64,000 bases of DNA from Verrucomicrobium sp. (GTDB lineage: Bacteria; Verrucomicrobiota; Verrucomicrobiia; Methylacidiphilales; UBA1321). The stretch covers positions 1 through 64,000 of the forward strand of contig JAFIGT010000039.1 in assembly GCA_017849585.1 (NCBI GenBank), in the 5' to 3' direction. The notes under the pieces are model-generated. The model was not told the origin of the DNA, made no database searches, and saw nothing but the letters and a program-made list of their open reading frames with translations. Position 1 is the stretch's first letter. Every line of letters begins with the position of its first letter. This document shows positions 1 to 7,846 of the stretch, piece after piece. The translations under genes were made by a program, and so were the position numbers.

Positions 1-2
1 AC

Positions 3-839
3 GACGATGAAAAAACAACGGACGCGAAACCCGAGCCGACCGAATCTGTCGACGACAACGACCTCGCCCCCGCCATTTACGTGGTGAAAAAGGGCGACAC
101 CCTTTCCGGGATCGGACGCCGCTTCAAGATTTCCGCCGACGCCATCCGCGAACTCAATGGCATCAAAGGCTCCGCCTTGCGTGTCGGGCAGAAACTCAAA
201 GTTCGCAACCCCGCCGTCGTCACCCCACCCACCAAGCCCGCCCCACCCGTCATCACCTCGCCCAAATCCGCCGTAGTGACCGGAGGCCAAAGCACCAGCA
301 AACCTGTCCTCGCCACCGTCCCCGTCAAACCTTCTTCTGCCAAGCAACGCTACCTCTTCATCGACAAAATCAAGGACAAGCTCGACAAACCCCGCGTCGT
401 CCCCGGTCGCTGGAAATATGTCGTCGTCCACCACAGTGGCACCCCCAGCGGCAACGCCAAGATCTTCGACTACTTCCACCGCAACATCCGCGGCATGGAG
501 AACGGGCTGGCGTACCACTTCGTCATCGGCAATGGACACGACTCCGGCGACGGCGAAATCGAAGTCGGCGACCGCTGGATGCGCCAGATCCAGGGCGGCC
601 ACCTTCGCAGCGACGAACTCAACGAAATCGCCCTCGGCATCTGTTTTGTCGGCGACTTCAATAGCGAACGCCCCACCAAGAAACAGATCGCTGCCGCCAT
701 CGAGTTGATCACCTACCTCAACGAACGCTGCGGCACCCCGCCCATCTTCAAAGCCCACCGCGAGATCAATCCCAAACCCACCGAATGCCCCGGAAAGAAT
801 TTTCCGGTCAAAGCCTTCCACCAGCTTTTTGATCGATAA
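3..839 (+). CDS. LysM-domain N-acetylmuramoyl-L-alanine amidase (5' partial)
   Basis: The reading frame is open from base 3 and has no start in the window, so the N-terminus lies upstream. A GTG at 81 cuts into the LysM motif (YVVKKGDTLSGIGRRF) and is not the real start. After the LysM domain comes a Pro/Ser/Thr-rich linker, then a zinc amidase (Amidase_2/PGRP) domain with the expected ligands: the HH pair in VVVHHSGTPSG, a later HREINP histidine and the cysteine in TECPGKNFP. Enzymes of this family cut the amide bond between muramic acid and the stem peptide; LysM binds the glycan. Location is periplasmic or cell-surface by family knowledge, but the export signal is not visible here. Confidence 0.85.
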   Translation, partial: DDEKTTDAKPEPTESVDDNDLAPAIYVVKKGDTLSGIGRRFKISADAIRELNGIKGSALRVGQKLKVRNPAVVTPPTKPAPPVITSPKSAVVTGGQSTSKPVLATVPVKPSSAKQRYLFIDKIKDKLDKPRVVPGRWKYVVVHHSGTPSGNAKIFDYFHRNIRGMENGLAYHFVIGNGHDSGDGEIEVGDRWMRQIQGGHLRSDELNEIALGICFVGDFNSERPTKKQIAAAIELITYLNERCGTPPIFKAHREINPKPTECPGKNFPVKAFHQLFDR

Positions 840-874
840 GGAATCAGCCCAAGAAGCGGCAAAGAAGGTTCTCG

Positions 875-1297
875 TTGTCTACTCTCTTTTTTATGATGAA
901 GTCACTGTGGAAAATCATTTTTGTGATCGGCGTGATGCTGATGATCTCTGCAATCACAGGCGTACATCAGTTAAGTTATAATAGCGGAGCGGGGTTTTCA
1001 CTCAAATGGCATACAGTGATGAGTCGCACATTTACCTTTATAGCGGGGGCTGGCTTAATCGCTTGGTTCATGGCGGGACATGACAACCCTCTGTTGCAAC
1101 GGCGCTATACACGCGTGGTGCTCTGGATAATGATAGGAGGATGTGCGCTCCAGAGTGTAAGTCTGGTGGTGAGTGGGAATCTCTTATCTGAAAAAGTATG
1201 GGCTATTATCACGCATGGCTTTGTCATCGTATTATTTTTATACCTATTGCGAAAAAAGGACCGCCCGGATCTGAAGAGCGACGGGAAATCGGAGTAG
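875..1297 (+). CDS. Small multi-pass membrane protein, unknown function
   Basis: The 140-residue product has four hydrophobic segments (about residues 11-30, 50-68, 81-100 and 108-125) and a charged C-terminal tail rich in Lys/Asp. I do not recognise a family. A TTG at 875 is preceded by GAAGG about 7 bases upstream, whereas the ATG pair at 893/896 has no ribosome-binding site, so TTG is taken as start with some doubt. The gene is visibly more A+T-rich than the amidase before it and, with the next two genes, may be an acquired segment. Confidence 0.55.
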   Translation: MSTLFFMMKSLWKIIFVIGVMLMISAITGVHQLSYNSGAGFSLKWHTVMSRTFTFIAGAGLIAWFMAGHDNPLLQRRYTRVVLWIMIGGCALQSVSLVVSGNLLSEKVWAIITHGFVIVLFLYLLRKKDRPDLKSDGKSE

Positions 1298-1414
1298 GTA
1301 TCTTCCCCTAAAACCCGGCTACCGGCTGCAAACTCTCCGGGTTTGAAAAGACGCAGTTCCTGACATCCTCCCTCTCGAAAAAGAAAGACGCTCACGGATA
1401 ATTTCCTTTTCCCT

Positions 1415-1565
1415 GTAAGGGGTGGCCGTATCGTCATTGAAACGATGAGCGCCTTGAAGGACCGCACCCACTCCGACTGGTCGCCGCGTTATCAGGCACA
1501 CAAACTGGATCTGGCCCAACGTTACGCCACCGACCGCGAGGTGCTCCGCCGAGTGGGAAACACGA
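1415..1565 (+). pseudogene. Possible remnant of a G+C-rich coding sequence
   Basis: In one frame this stretch translates to a plausible, charged, helical peptide (GGRIVIETMSALKDRTH, then YQAHKLDLAQRY and ATDREVLRRV) with G+C-rich third positions unlike the A+T-richer genes on both sides. It runs without a break into the signal-peptide region of the next gene in a different frame and has no convincing start or end. I read it as a degraded fragment of an older gene, not a functional one. The rest of the gap from 1298 shows nothing else. Confidence 0.25.
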
Positions 1566-2129
1566 ATGAAAATGAAAACAATTCAAGCATCCATACTTTG
1601 CTTCCTTCTTTTCGGAATCGGATTTGTATTGGGCGAAAACGACCCTTCCCTCAAAAAAACCGATGGGGCGATTAAGGAATATGACGATATTGAATTTCCT
1701 GACGATCATCTGAGTAAAATCATTCTTATTTTTCTCGGGAAGCATGACGACGCCTATGGACTGTTTTCCTTGGAGAATAAGAGCGATGTGGTTGTTTCGA
1801 TTGGGGTCGATGCCGGTTTTGGAAAGGTATTTTCCCCAAAAGATGGGAAGGAGTGTTATACGACCAACCTCACCGCACAGTATGAGGTGCAAGAAAAGGG
1901 AGGGTGGAAGCGTCTGCCCCTTTATTACGACATGGCCTCCAATGCGCTTAAAATTCCTCCCGGCAAATCCATTTATCTATTGGTACCCATTTCCTCTTTA
2001 AAATATGAGTACTTTAAAGATTACAAGATGGAGGACGTATTTCGCCTGGTTCTAGGAAAGCTTCGATCCGGGCCGTTCACCCAAGCGATGACCGAGAAGC
2101 CCCACCGAGTTCCCGGAGAGCGGAAATGA
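1566..2129 (+). CDS. Secreted protein of unknown function
   Basis: The 187-residue product begins with a clear signal peptide: a short basic start, a hydrophobic stretch ILCFLLFGIGFVLG and a cut site near residue 23. The mature part is a soluble, probably beta-rich domain with no motif I recognise. Its last bases overlap the next start in an ATGA arrangement (2126-2129), so the two genes are probably co-translated. It is A+T-richer than the window average. Confidence 0.6.
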   Translation: MKMKTIQASILCFLLFGIGFVLGENDPSLKKTDGAIKEYDDIEFPDDHLSKIILIFLGKHDDAYGLFSLENKSDVVVSIGVDAGFGKVFSPKDGKECYTTNLTAQYEVQEKGGWKRLPLYYDMASNALKIPPGKSIYLLVPISSLKYEYFKDYKMEDVFRLVLGKLRSGPFTQAMTEKPHRVPGERK

Positions 2130-3229
2130 ACTTCGTGACCTCCACCAATATCAATGCCGCTGTAGAAAAAATCATCTCGTCAATTGACGAGGTGCGTGAG
2201 CAGTGGAGAGTTCCAGGACTGGCAATCGCCGTATCATGCCGAGGAGAAGATCATTTTTATAACTCCGGTTTGGCTGACGTATGCGCAAAGAAGCCGTTCA
2301 CGGCAGAGACAGTCATTCCTATCGCTTCGGTAACGAAGCCTTTCGTGGCGCATGCGGTGAGCGTGTTAGTGCAGAAAGGTGTTTTGACGTGGGATGCACC
2401 GGTTACTCAATACGTGAAGGACCTTCAGTTCGCTGACACAGAAATTCAAGAGAAAGCATCGCTTGCTGATTTTCTTTCGATGCGTACCGGTCTGGATGGC
2501 TATCAGGAATGGCAAGGTATCGATTGCAATACTTCTGATCAGCTCAAGACGTTTATTTCAAAAATACTACCTACCGGAAGTTTTCGTGAATCCTATATCT
2601 ATTCCGGTTTAAGCATCGCCTTTGCGGCCATGGTGATTCAGGAAGTTTCTGGTAGATCCTGGACAGAGATTCTTGAAGATGATGTCTTTCGTCCAAATGG
2701 AATAAAGGACTATGCCTTTTCATGGAAACAGGCGGTCGAAGAACTCATAACAGCTAAAGGTTACAGTGCAGTTGAATCAGGTTGGGCGGAAATGCCCCTG
2801 ACGCCCCACGAACAACACCTCGTTCGAGCGGACGGCACGTTATGCCTGTCCGCCCGGGAGCTTCTAAAATGGCTGAAGTTACTTTCCTCGCATCCAGAGT
2901 TACAGCGAATGATTACCCCGCATGTGTTAACGCACTTCCCGGATGTTCCCTTGGATTTTTGGCCTGAAAGTTACGGACTGTGCTGGGGGCGGCGCAATTA
3001 TCGAGGGCACGCGATGGCCTATCATCGTGGGAGCGAAAAAGGCTTTCGTACTGTGATCGCTATTCTTCCCGAGTCGGATATCTCTATCGCCATCCTTAGT
3101 AACGGTGACAGGAATTTGCTAATTCACTTGCTGCTCAATCATTTTTTGGATGCATTGCTCAATCACAATTACATCCCATGGGAACCTATTTTTGAGGCGT
3201 ATCGCAAACAGATTGCCCACGGCGCTTAA
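2126..3229 (+). CDS. Serine hydrolase of the class C beta-lactamase family
   Basis: The 367-residue protein has the class C beta-lactamase/esterase fold signatures: the S-x-x-K motif SVTK (Ser68, Lys71), a Y-S-G in the place of the usual Y-x-N (Tyr159), and a C-terminal HRGS motif in the place of K/H-T-G. Such proteins hydrolyse esters, D-amino-acid peptides or lactams; the substrate cannot be read from sequence. There is no signal peptide, so it is likely cytoplasmic. It overlaps the preceding secreted-protein gene by four bases. The Asn-to-Gly change in the second motif argues for an esterase or peptidase, not a true lactamase. Confidence 0.8.
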   Translation: MNFVTSTNINAAVEKIISSIDEVREQWRVPGLAIAVSCRGEDHFYNSGLADVCAKKPFTAETVIPIASVTKPFVAHAVSVLVQKGVLTWDAPVTQYVKDLQFADTEIQEKASLADFLSMRTGLDGYQEWQGIDCNTSDQLKTFISKILPTGSFRESYIYSGLSIAFAAMVIQEVSGRSWTEILEDDVFRPNGIKDYAFSWKQAVEELITAKGYSAVESGWAEMPLTPHEQHLVRADGTLCLSARELLKWLKLLSSHPELQRMITPHVLTHFPDVPLDFWPESYGLCWGRRNYRGHAMAYHRGSEKGFRTVIAILPESDISIAILSNGDRNLLIHLLLNHFLDALLNHNYIPWEPIFEAYRKQIAHGA

Positions 3230-3549
3230 GAAAGCCCTCCTCCCAGCCGAAAATATCGCACACCTATCTCACATAGCTCACCTAAGCCTAACGCTACGGC
3301 CGGATTCTGTGGTTCAATGCCCGCATGACGATGAGACAGATTGGATTCTTAACCCGCATGGGTGCGATAGGTGGGATTCGCGCATGGGGTGCGGGCTCGA
3401 TGGTTGAGCACCAAGGGGTAAGGAAAACAGGAGACGCTCGGAGCGGTTGGGAGCGCGATCCGATTTTTTGCGGGACCGGGCCGGAGCTGGGGGCATGGAT
3501 AATTGTTGTTTGCGGGGGGCTTTTGGGCTAGCCTTGACCCTTACAACCT
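3230..3549. other. Intergenic stretch with no recognised gene
   Basis: About 320 bases separate the hydrolase from the Lrp-type regulator. Short G+C-rich inverted matches occur (CCCGCA near 3354 and TGCGGG near 3388), compatible with a weak hairpin. I see no convincing reading frame, tRNA or strong promoter. Confidence 0.4.
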
Positions 3550-4029
3550 ATGGAACCGCTGTTGAAATTGCTGGAAGAGAACGCGCTCACCTCGCCGGAG
3601 ATCCTGGCCAAGAGGCTGAATCGCCCCGTCGACCAGATCATCAAGGAGATCAAGCGACTGGAAGACGAGAAGGTCATTCTCGCTTACAAGGCCATTGTCG
3701 ACGACGAAAAGGCCAACCGGCAAACCGTCAGCGCGGTGATCGAGGTGCGCATCACCCCCGAGCGCGATGGCGGCTTCAACCGGCTCGCGGCCCGCATTTC
3801 CAAATACCCGGAGGTGACCTCGTGCTTTCTGATGAGCGGCGGTTACGACCTGCTCGTCTTCGTCGAGGGGCAGAGCCTCAAGCAGGTGGCAACGTTCGTG
3901 TCGGAAAAGCTTTCCACGATCCACGGCGTGCTTTCCACGGCAACCCATTTCATGTTGAAGACTTACAAGGAGCAGAATGTCCTGCTCGCCGGTGAAGATC
4001 ACGACGAGCGGCTCAAGGTCAGCCCGTAA
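3550..4029 (+). CDS. Lrp/AsnC-family transcriptional regulator
   Basis: The 159-residue protein has an N-terminal winged helix-turn-helix (LTSPEILAKRLNRPVDQII, about residues 13-35) and a C-terminal ligand-sensing RAM domain (about 62-145, including the glycine-rich SGGYDLLVFVEG segment). Lrp/AsnC proteins are DNA-binding oligomers that respond to amino acids. The aminotransferase gene starts 66 bases downstream on the same strand, so the pair probably concerns amino-acid metabolism and the regulator may control its neighbour. The stop codon is the loop of a small hairpin (CCCG-TAA-CGGG). Confidence 0.88.
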   Translation: MEPLLKLLEENALTSPEILAKRLNRPVDQIIKEIKRLEDEKVILAYKAIVDDEKANRQTVSAVIEVRITPERDGGFNRLAARISKYPEVTSCFLMSGGYDLLVFVEGQSLKQVATFVSEKLSTIHGVLSTATHFMLKTYKEQNVLLAGEDHDERLKVSP

Positions 4030-4033
4030 CGGG
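4023..4033. terminator. Short hairpin with the stop codon as its loop
   Basis: CCCG (4023-4026) and CGGG (4030-4033) pair around TAA (4027-4029), the stop codon of the Lrp-type regulator. The stem is short and no T-run follows, so termination is uncertain. The same geometry recurs at 16342-16356 and 25543-25565. Confidence 0.35.
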
Positions 4034-4095
4034 TCGATTCTCCTTGTAGCGTTCGCCGCGGGAAGATGCCGCGACCGGATGCGAGGGAATTTCCG

Positions 4096-5283
4096 ATGAA
4101 AACCAAGACTATGACCGCGCCCCGCAATTTTGTCGCCGACCACGTACAGGCGATTCCGCGTTCGGGGATCCGCGACTTCTTTGAAATCGTGCAATCGATG
4201 TCCGATGTGATTTCCCTCGGCATCGGCGAACCCGACTTTGTCACGCCCTGGCACATTCGCGAAGCCGCCATTTTCTCGCTCGAACGCGGCCGCACCGGTT
4301 ACACGTCGAACCTCGGCTTGCCGCGACTGCGCCGCTCGATTTCGCGTTACGTGAAGAAGCATTACCACGTGCACTACGAGCCCATGACGGAAGTGCTCGT
4401 CACGGTCGGCGTTTCCGAGGCGATGGACATGTGCCTGCGTGCCGTGCTCAATCCCGGCGACGAAGTCATTTTCCACGAACCATGCTACGTCTCCTACAGC
4501 CCCAGCATCGCGCTCGCGCATGGCAAGGCGGTGAGCATCACGACCAAGGTTGAGCACCAGTTCAAGCTTCGGGCGGAAGACATTCGCGCCGTTCTCACGC
4601 CGCGCTCGAAGGTGTTGATCCTGAATTTCCCGACGAACCCGACCGGTGCCGTGATGACCCGCGAGGATCTCGAGCCGATCGCGGCCTTGGTCAAGGAGCA
4701 CGACCTGCTCGTGATCACGGACGAGATTTACTCCGAGCTGAATTACACGGGACATCACGTCTCCATCGCGTCGCTGCCCGGCATGCGCGAGCGGACGATT
4801 TTCCTGCACGGCTTTTCCAAGGCTTTCGCGATGACCGGTTTTCGCATCGGCTACGCCTGCGCGCCCGTCGCGTTGACGGAGGCGATGATGCGCATTCACC
4901 AATACGCCATCATGTGTGCGACGACGATGAGCCAGGAAGCGGCTTACGAAGCCATGGAGCGCGGCGAACATGACATGGTGGAAATGCGCGAGCAGTATTG
5001 CATGCGCCGCAATTTCCTCGTGGCGTCGTTCAAGGACATGGGCTTGCCCTGCTTTGAACCGCAGGGCGCGTTTTATCTATTCGTGCCGATCGCATCGACC
5101 GGCTTGAATTGCCGCGAGTTCGCCGTGCGCTTGCTCGAGGAAGAGAAAGTCGCCGTGGTGCCGGGCAATGCGTTCGGCCCGAGCGGCGAAGGCTTCGTCC
5201 GCTGCAGCTACGCGACCGCTTTCGAACAACTCGAAATCGCCGTGGAACGCATCGCCCGTTTCGTCAAGAAGTTGAAAGCTTGA
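4096..5283 (+). CDS. Class I/II pyridoxal-phosphate aminotransferase
   Basis: The product is a fold-type I aminotransferase of about 395 residues. It shows the N-terminal GIGEPDF motif, the NFPTNPTG loop, the DEIYSEL aspartate that contacts the PLP pyridine nitrogen, and the PLP-lysine segment HGFSKAFAMTGFRIGYA with Lys in SKAF. The family transfers amino groups between aspartate, aromatic or branched-chain amino acids and 2-oxoglutarate; the exact substrate is not evident. ATG 4096 is preferred over ATG 4066 because GAGG lies about 10 bases before it. The Lrp-like regulator upstream supports a role in amino-acid metabolism. Confidence 0.9.
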   Translation: MKTKTMTAPRNFVADHVQAIPRSGIRDFFEIVQSMSDVISLGIGEPDFVTPWHIREAAIFSLERGRTGYTSNLGLPRLRRSISRYVKKHYHVHYEPMTEVLVTVGVSEAMDMCLRAVLNPGDEVIFHEPCYVSYSPSIALAHGKAVSITTKVEHQFKLRAEDIRAVLTPRSKVLILNFPTNPTGAVMTREDLEPIAALVKEHDLLVITDEIYSELNYTGHHVSIASLPGMRERTIFLHGFSKAFAMTGFRIGYACAPVALTEAMMRIHQYAIMCATTMSQEAAYEAMERGEHDMVEMREQYCMRRNFLVASFKDMGLPCFEPQGAFYLFVPIASTGLNCREFAVRLLEEEKVAVVPGNAFGPSGEGFVRCSYATAFEQLEIAVERIARFVKKLKA

Positions 5284-5306
5284 TCCGGCCGGGTGTGCCC
5301 GGATCA
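5281..5306. terminator. Hairpin between convergent genes
   Basis: TGATCCGG (5281-5288) and CCGGATCA (5299-5306) form a perfect 8-bp stem that begins with the aminotransferase stop codon and ends just before the 3' end of the histidine kinase on the other strand. It could act as a bidirectional terminator. There is no marked T-run on either side. Confidence 0.5.
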
Positions 5307-5307
5307 C

Positions 5308-7464
5308 TCACAGCAGGGATTCGGGATTGAAGATGCTGCGCCCTTCGAGGGCTTGCACCAGTGTCGTATCGAGTTTGTGGATATCGATCGGCTTCAGCAT
5401 GTGAGCGGTGAAGCCTGCGTCGAGCGAGGCGGCCACATCCTGTTCCCGTCCCTGGCCGCTGACAGAGATGGCAATCACCTCACGGAAGGACTCCTCCCGC
5501 TTCAAGCGGCGGATGAATTCGTAACCATCCATCGCCGGCAGATTTAAATCCGAGATGATGATTTCCGGACGCTCTTTTTCCGCCTGCTCCAAACCTTGCT
5601 CGGCGCTTTGGGCCGTGATCACCTGGCACTCCCGGCGCATCAGCAGACGGCGCAACGCTTCCAGCGTGTCGAGGGAATCCTCCACCAGCAGCACCTTGCG
5701 ACCACGCAGGAGAGTGCGGTCCACGCGCTGATTCGCCTGCGGGACTGGCTGACTTTGCCATTGCACGCCCTCGCGCACCAGTGGCAGCCAGAGAGTGAAG
5801 GTCGAGCCCTGGCCCGGACCATCACTTTGCGCGATGAGGCCACCGCCATGCAATTCCGCGAGAGAGCGTGCGACCGAAAGGCCGATGCCGAGACCGCCCG
5901 ACTGGCGCAGGTACGAGGCATGGCCTTGATAGAAGAGCTCGAAGATTTCGTTCAGCTCATGCTTGGTCAGGCCGATGCCGTTATCGCGCACCGCGAAGCG
6001 GATTTCATGATCCGTCTGGCTGAGGGTCACCCAGATTTTTCCGCCCGCATCGGAATACTTGATCGCATTCGAAATGAGATTGGTCAGCACCTGGGTAAGG
6101 CGGCCCGGATCGATCGCATAGGTGAGTGGCTTCTCCGTTCCGACGAAAGAGCAGGTGATCTTCTTTTTATCGAGCGTGGACGCGAGGCCTGTGATCACGC
6201 TGCGCGCCCACTCATTGAGCTCGGTATGTTCGAGGCTCAGGTGCAACTTGCGATTCATGATGCCGGAGAGATCGAGCATCTCATCGATCATGCGCGAGAG
6301 GGATTGGGCGTTGCGTTCCATCAGGCCGATGGTCTTCAGATCCTCCTCGCTCAGGCGGCCCTCGTCGCGCAGTAATTGCGCGCCGGAAATGACCGGAGTC
6401 AGAGGCGTGCGCAATTCATGGCTGAGTGTGGCGAGGAATTCATCCTTCAACCGCGAGGCCTCGCCGAGCTCGAGATTTTTTTCCTCCAGCTCCTTGCGCA
6501 GTGCGAGTTCCTCCGTGACGTCGCGAAAGATGCACAAGGCCAGCTGCGTTCCGCCGAAACCGGAACCGACGACCGGACCGCCGGAAAAGGAAATCAGCTT
6601 CGTGCGGTTCGTCGGCGTGCGGGTAAAGAGGACCACATTGGAAAAACTGTCACCGCGCCAGGCTCGGTTGAAGGGGAATTCATCAAGCGCCGCGCTCTGG
6701 TGGTTGAGCTGGCGGAAATTGAAGGCACCCGGCATGTTGTCGAGCCAGTCCTGCAACATCTTCAGGTCGGGATGGCCGAGGATTTTTAATGCCGCCTCGT
6801 TTGCACTCAGGAAGACGCCGTGCCCATCGATGAGGGTGAGACCATCCGGCATGCGGTTGATAATCGTCTGGAGTTTGGACCGCTCGGCTTCGACGGATTC
6901 GAGGGTTTTCTTCAACTCCACCGTTTTTTCCGCGACGATTTTTTCCAGCTCGGTTTGTTGCAGGGAAAGCTGGCGGTTGGTGGCTTCGAGTTGCGCGCGG
7001 CCCTTTTGAATGCTTTCAGCCAGGGCATTGAACGCATCGCCGAGAGTTTCGAATTCGTCACTCGTTTCAAGATTGGCGCGGGCGGAGAAATCACCCTGTT
7101 GCAGCCGACGCACGTTACGGGCGAGCTGGTTGATCGGCAGAATGATGGATCGCGCCATGACGTGCTGAATGACGTAGGTGAAAAAAATGATAATTCCCGT
7201 GCCGATCCACATGTTGATCACGCGCTGGCGCGTTTCGGCAATTTGCTCGCGTTCGATGGCCTCGAACTGGTTATGCAATTCCTCGTTCAACTGGGCTGGC
7301 AGCTGATACCGTTCCAACGTCGCGGTCAGGTCAGGCCGAAAGCGCAGAATGCTTTCCAGCGAGGATTGCAGATAGATCGCCAGTACAAGCAAAAAGGCGA
7401 TGCTGGCTACAATGCACAGAAAGAGGCGGAACTGAATGCGTAACGGTTTGGGTGTGTTCGCCAT
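5308..7464 (-). CDS. Membrane hybrid sensor histidine kinase with C-terminal receiver
   Basis: The 718-residue protein has two membrane segments (about 12-32 and 86-106) enclosing a small periplasmic sensor, a HAMP linker (about 106-158), a coiled coil (160-200) and a PAS domain (about 200-320, MPDGLTLIDGHGVFLSANEA). The HisKA domain follows with the phospho-accepting His349 in SHELRTPLTP, then an HATPase domain (N box NLISNAIKYSD, G box GLGIGLSVA) and a receiver domain (about 588-705) with the likely phospho-acceptor Asp639 in IISDLNLP. It would phosphorylate itself and pass phosphate to its receiver and perhaps onward. No response regulator gene sits beside it and the stimulus is unknown. 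Confidence 0.92.
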   Translation of the reverse strand: MANTPKPLRIQFRLFLCIVASIAFLLVLAIYLQSSLESILRFRPDLTATLERYQLPAQLNEELHNQFEAIEREQIAETRQRVINMWIGTGIIIFFTYVIQHVMARSIILPINQLARNVRRLQQGDFSARANLETSDEFETLGDAFNALAESIQKGRAQLEATNRQLSLQQTELEKIVAEKTVELKKTLESVEAERSKLQTIINRMPDGLTLIDGHGVFLSANEAALKILGHPDLKMLQDWLDNMPGAFNFRQLNHQSAALDEFPFNRAWRGDSFSNVVLFTRTPTNRTKLISFSGGPVVGSGFGGTQLALCIFRDVTEELALRKELEEKNLELGEASRLKDEFLATLSHELRTPLTPVISGAQLLRDEGRLSEEDLKTIGLMERNAQSLSRMIDEMLDLSGIMNRKLHLSLEHTELNEWARSVITGLASTLDKKKITCSFVGTEKPLTYAIDPGRLTQVLTNLISNAIKYSDAGGKIWVTLSQTDHEIRFAVRDNGIGLTKHELNEIFELFYQGHASYLRQSGGLGIGLSVARSLAELHGGGLIAQSDGPGQGSTFTLWLPLVREGVQWQSQPVPQANQRVDRTLLRGRKVLLVEDSLDTLEALRRLLMRRECQVITAQSAEQGLEQAEKERPEIIISDLNLPAMDGYEFIRRLKREESFREVIAISVSGQGREQDVAASLDAGFTAHMLKPIDIHKLDTTLVQALEGRSIFNPESLL

Positions 7465-7572
7465 GGCCGATCAGGCGACTATCCTAACGCCAGGATCCGA
7501 CCGGGAGCCAGATTATATTGATGAGGAGGGCGCGTGCTCGGGGCGAAACAGGAGAAGCCTTCCTGAAGCGGA

Positions 7573-7770
7573 CTAATAATTACGGAAGACGAAGGCACCG
7601 AGGCTGCCGAAAACCACCGAGCCGGTGAGGGGGATGTAGAACCCGATCATCATGCTGGTTGCGGGAATCACGTGGGCGAGGTGCAGAATGAGAAAACCGA
7701 GGGCGGTGAGGGCACAAATCAATGAGCATCGCAACAAGGTCATAAAAATTCTCCAAAACCCACGACGCAT
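7573..7770 (-). CDS. Small two-pass membrane protein, unknown function
   Basis: The 65-residue product has a basic start and two hydrophobic helices (about residues 9-30 and 38-60) and ends in RNY. It starts at ATG 7770, or at the internal ATG ten codons later. It lies upstream of the histidine kinase on the same strand, about 110 bases away. No family is recognised; the amphipathic basic start and clean membrane helices make it a plausible real gene. Confidence 0.5.
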   Translation of the reverse strand: MRRGFWRIFMTLLRCSLICALTALGFLILHLAHVIPATSMMIGFYIPLTGSVVFGSLGAFVFRNY

Positions 7771-7846
7771 AGCCCGTGCCTAATTTCAACCAACTGTGAA
7801 TCCGTGCTTGGAATACAGAGGAGTTGTAGCGTAACCTTACTGCTTC

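Noticed and set aside
1445-1675. 76-residue frame before the secreted protein
   Set aside because: Its second half is an out-of-frame reading of the next gene's signal peptide; only the first part looks like a coding remnant.
3541-4971. 476-codon antisense frame opposite the Lrp and aminotransferase genes
   Set aside because: The plus-strand genes are clearly recognised families; the antisense product has no recognisable domain.
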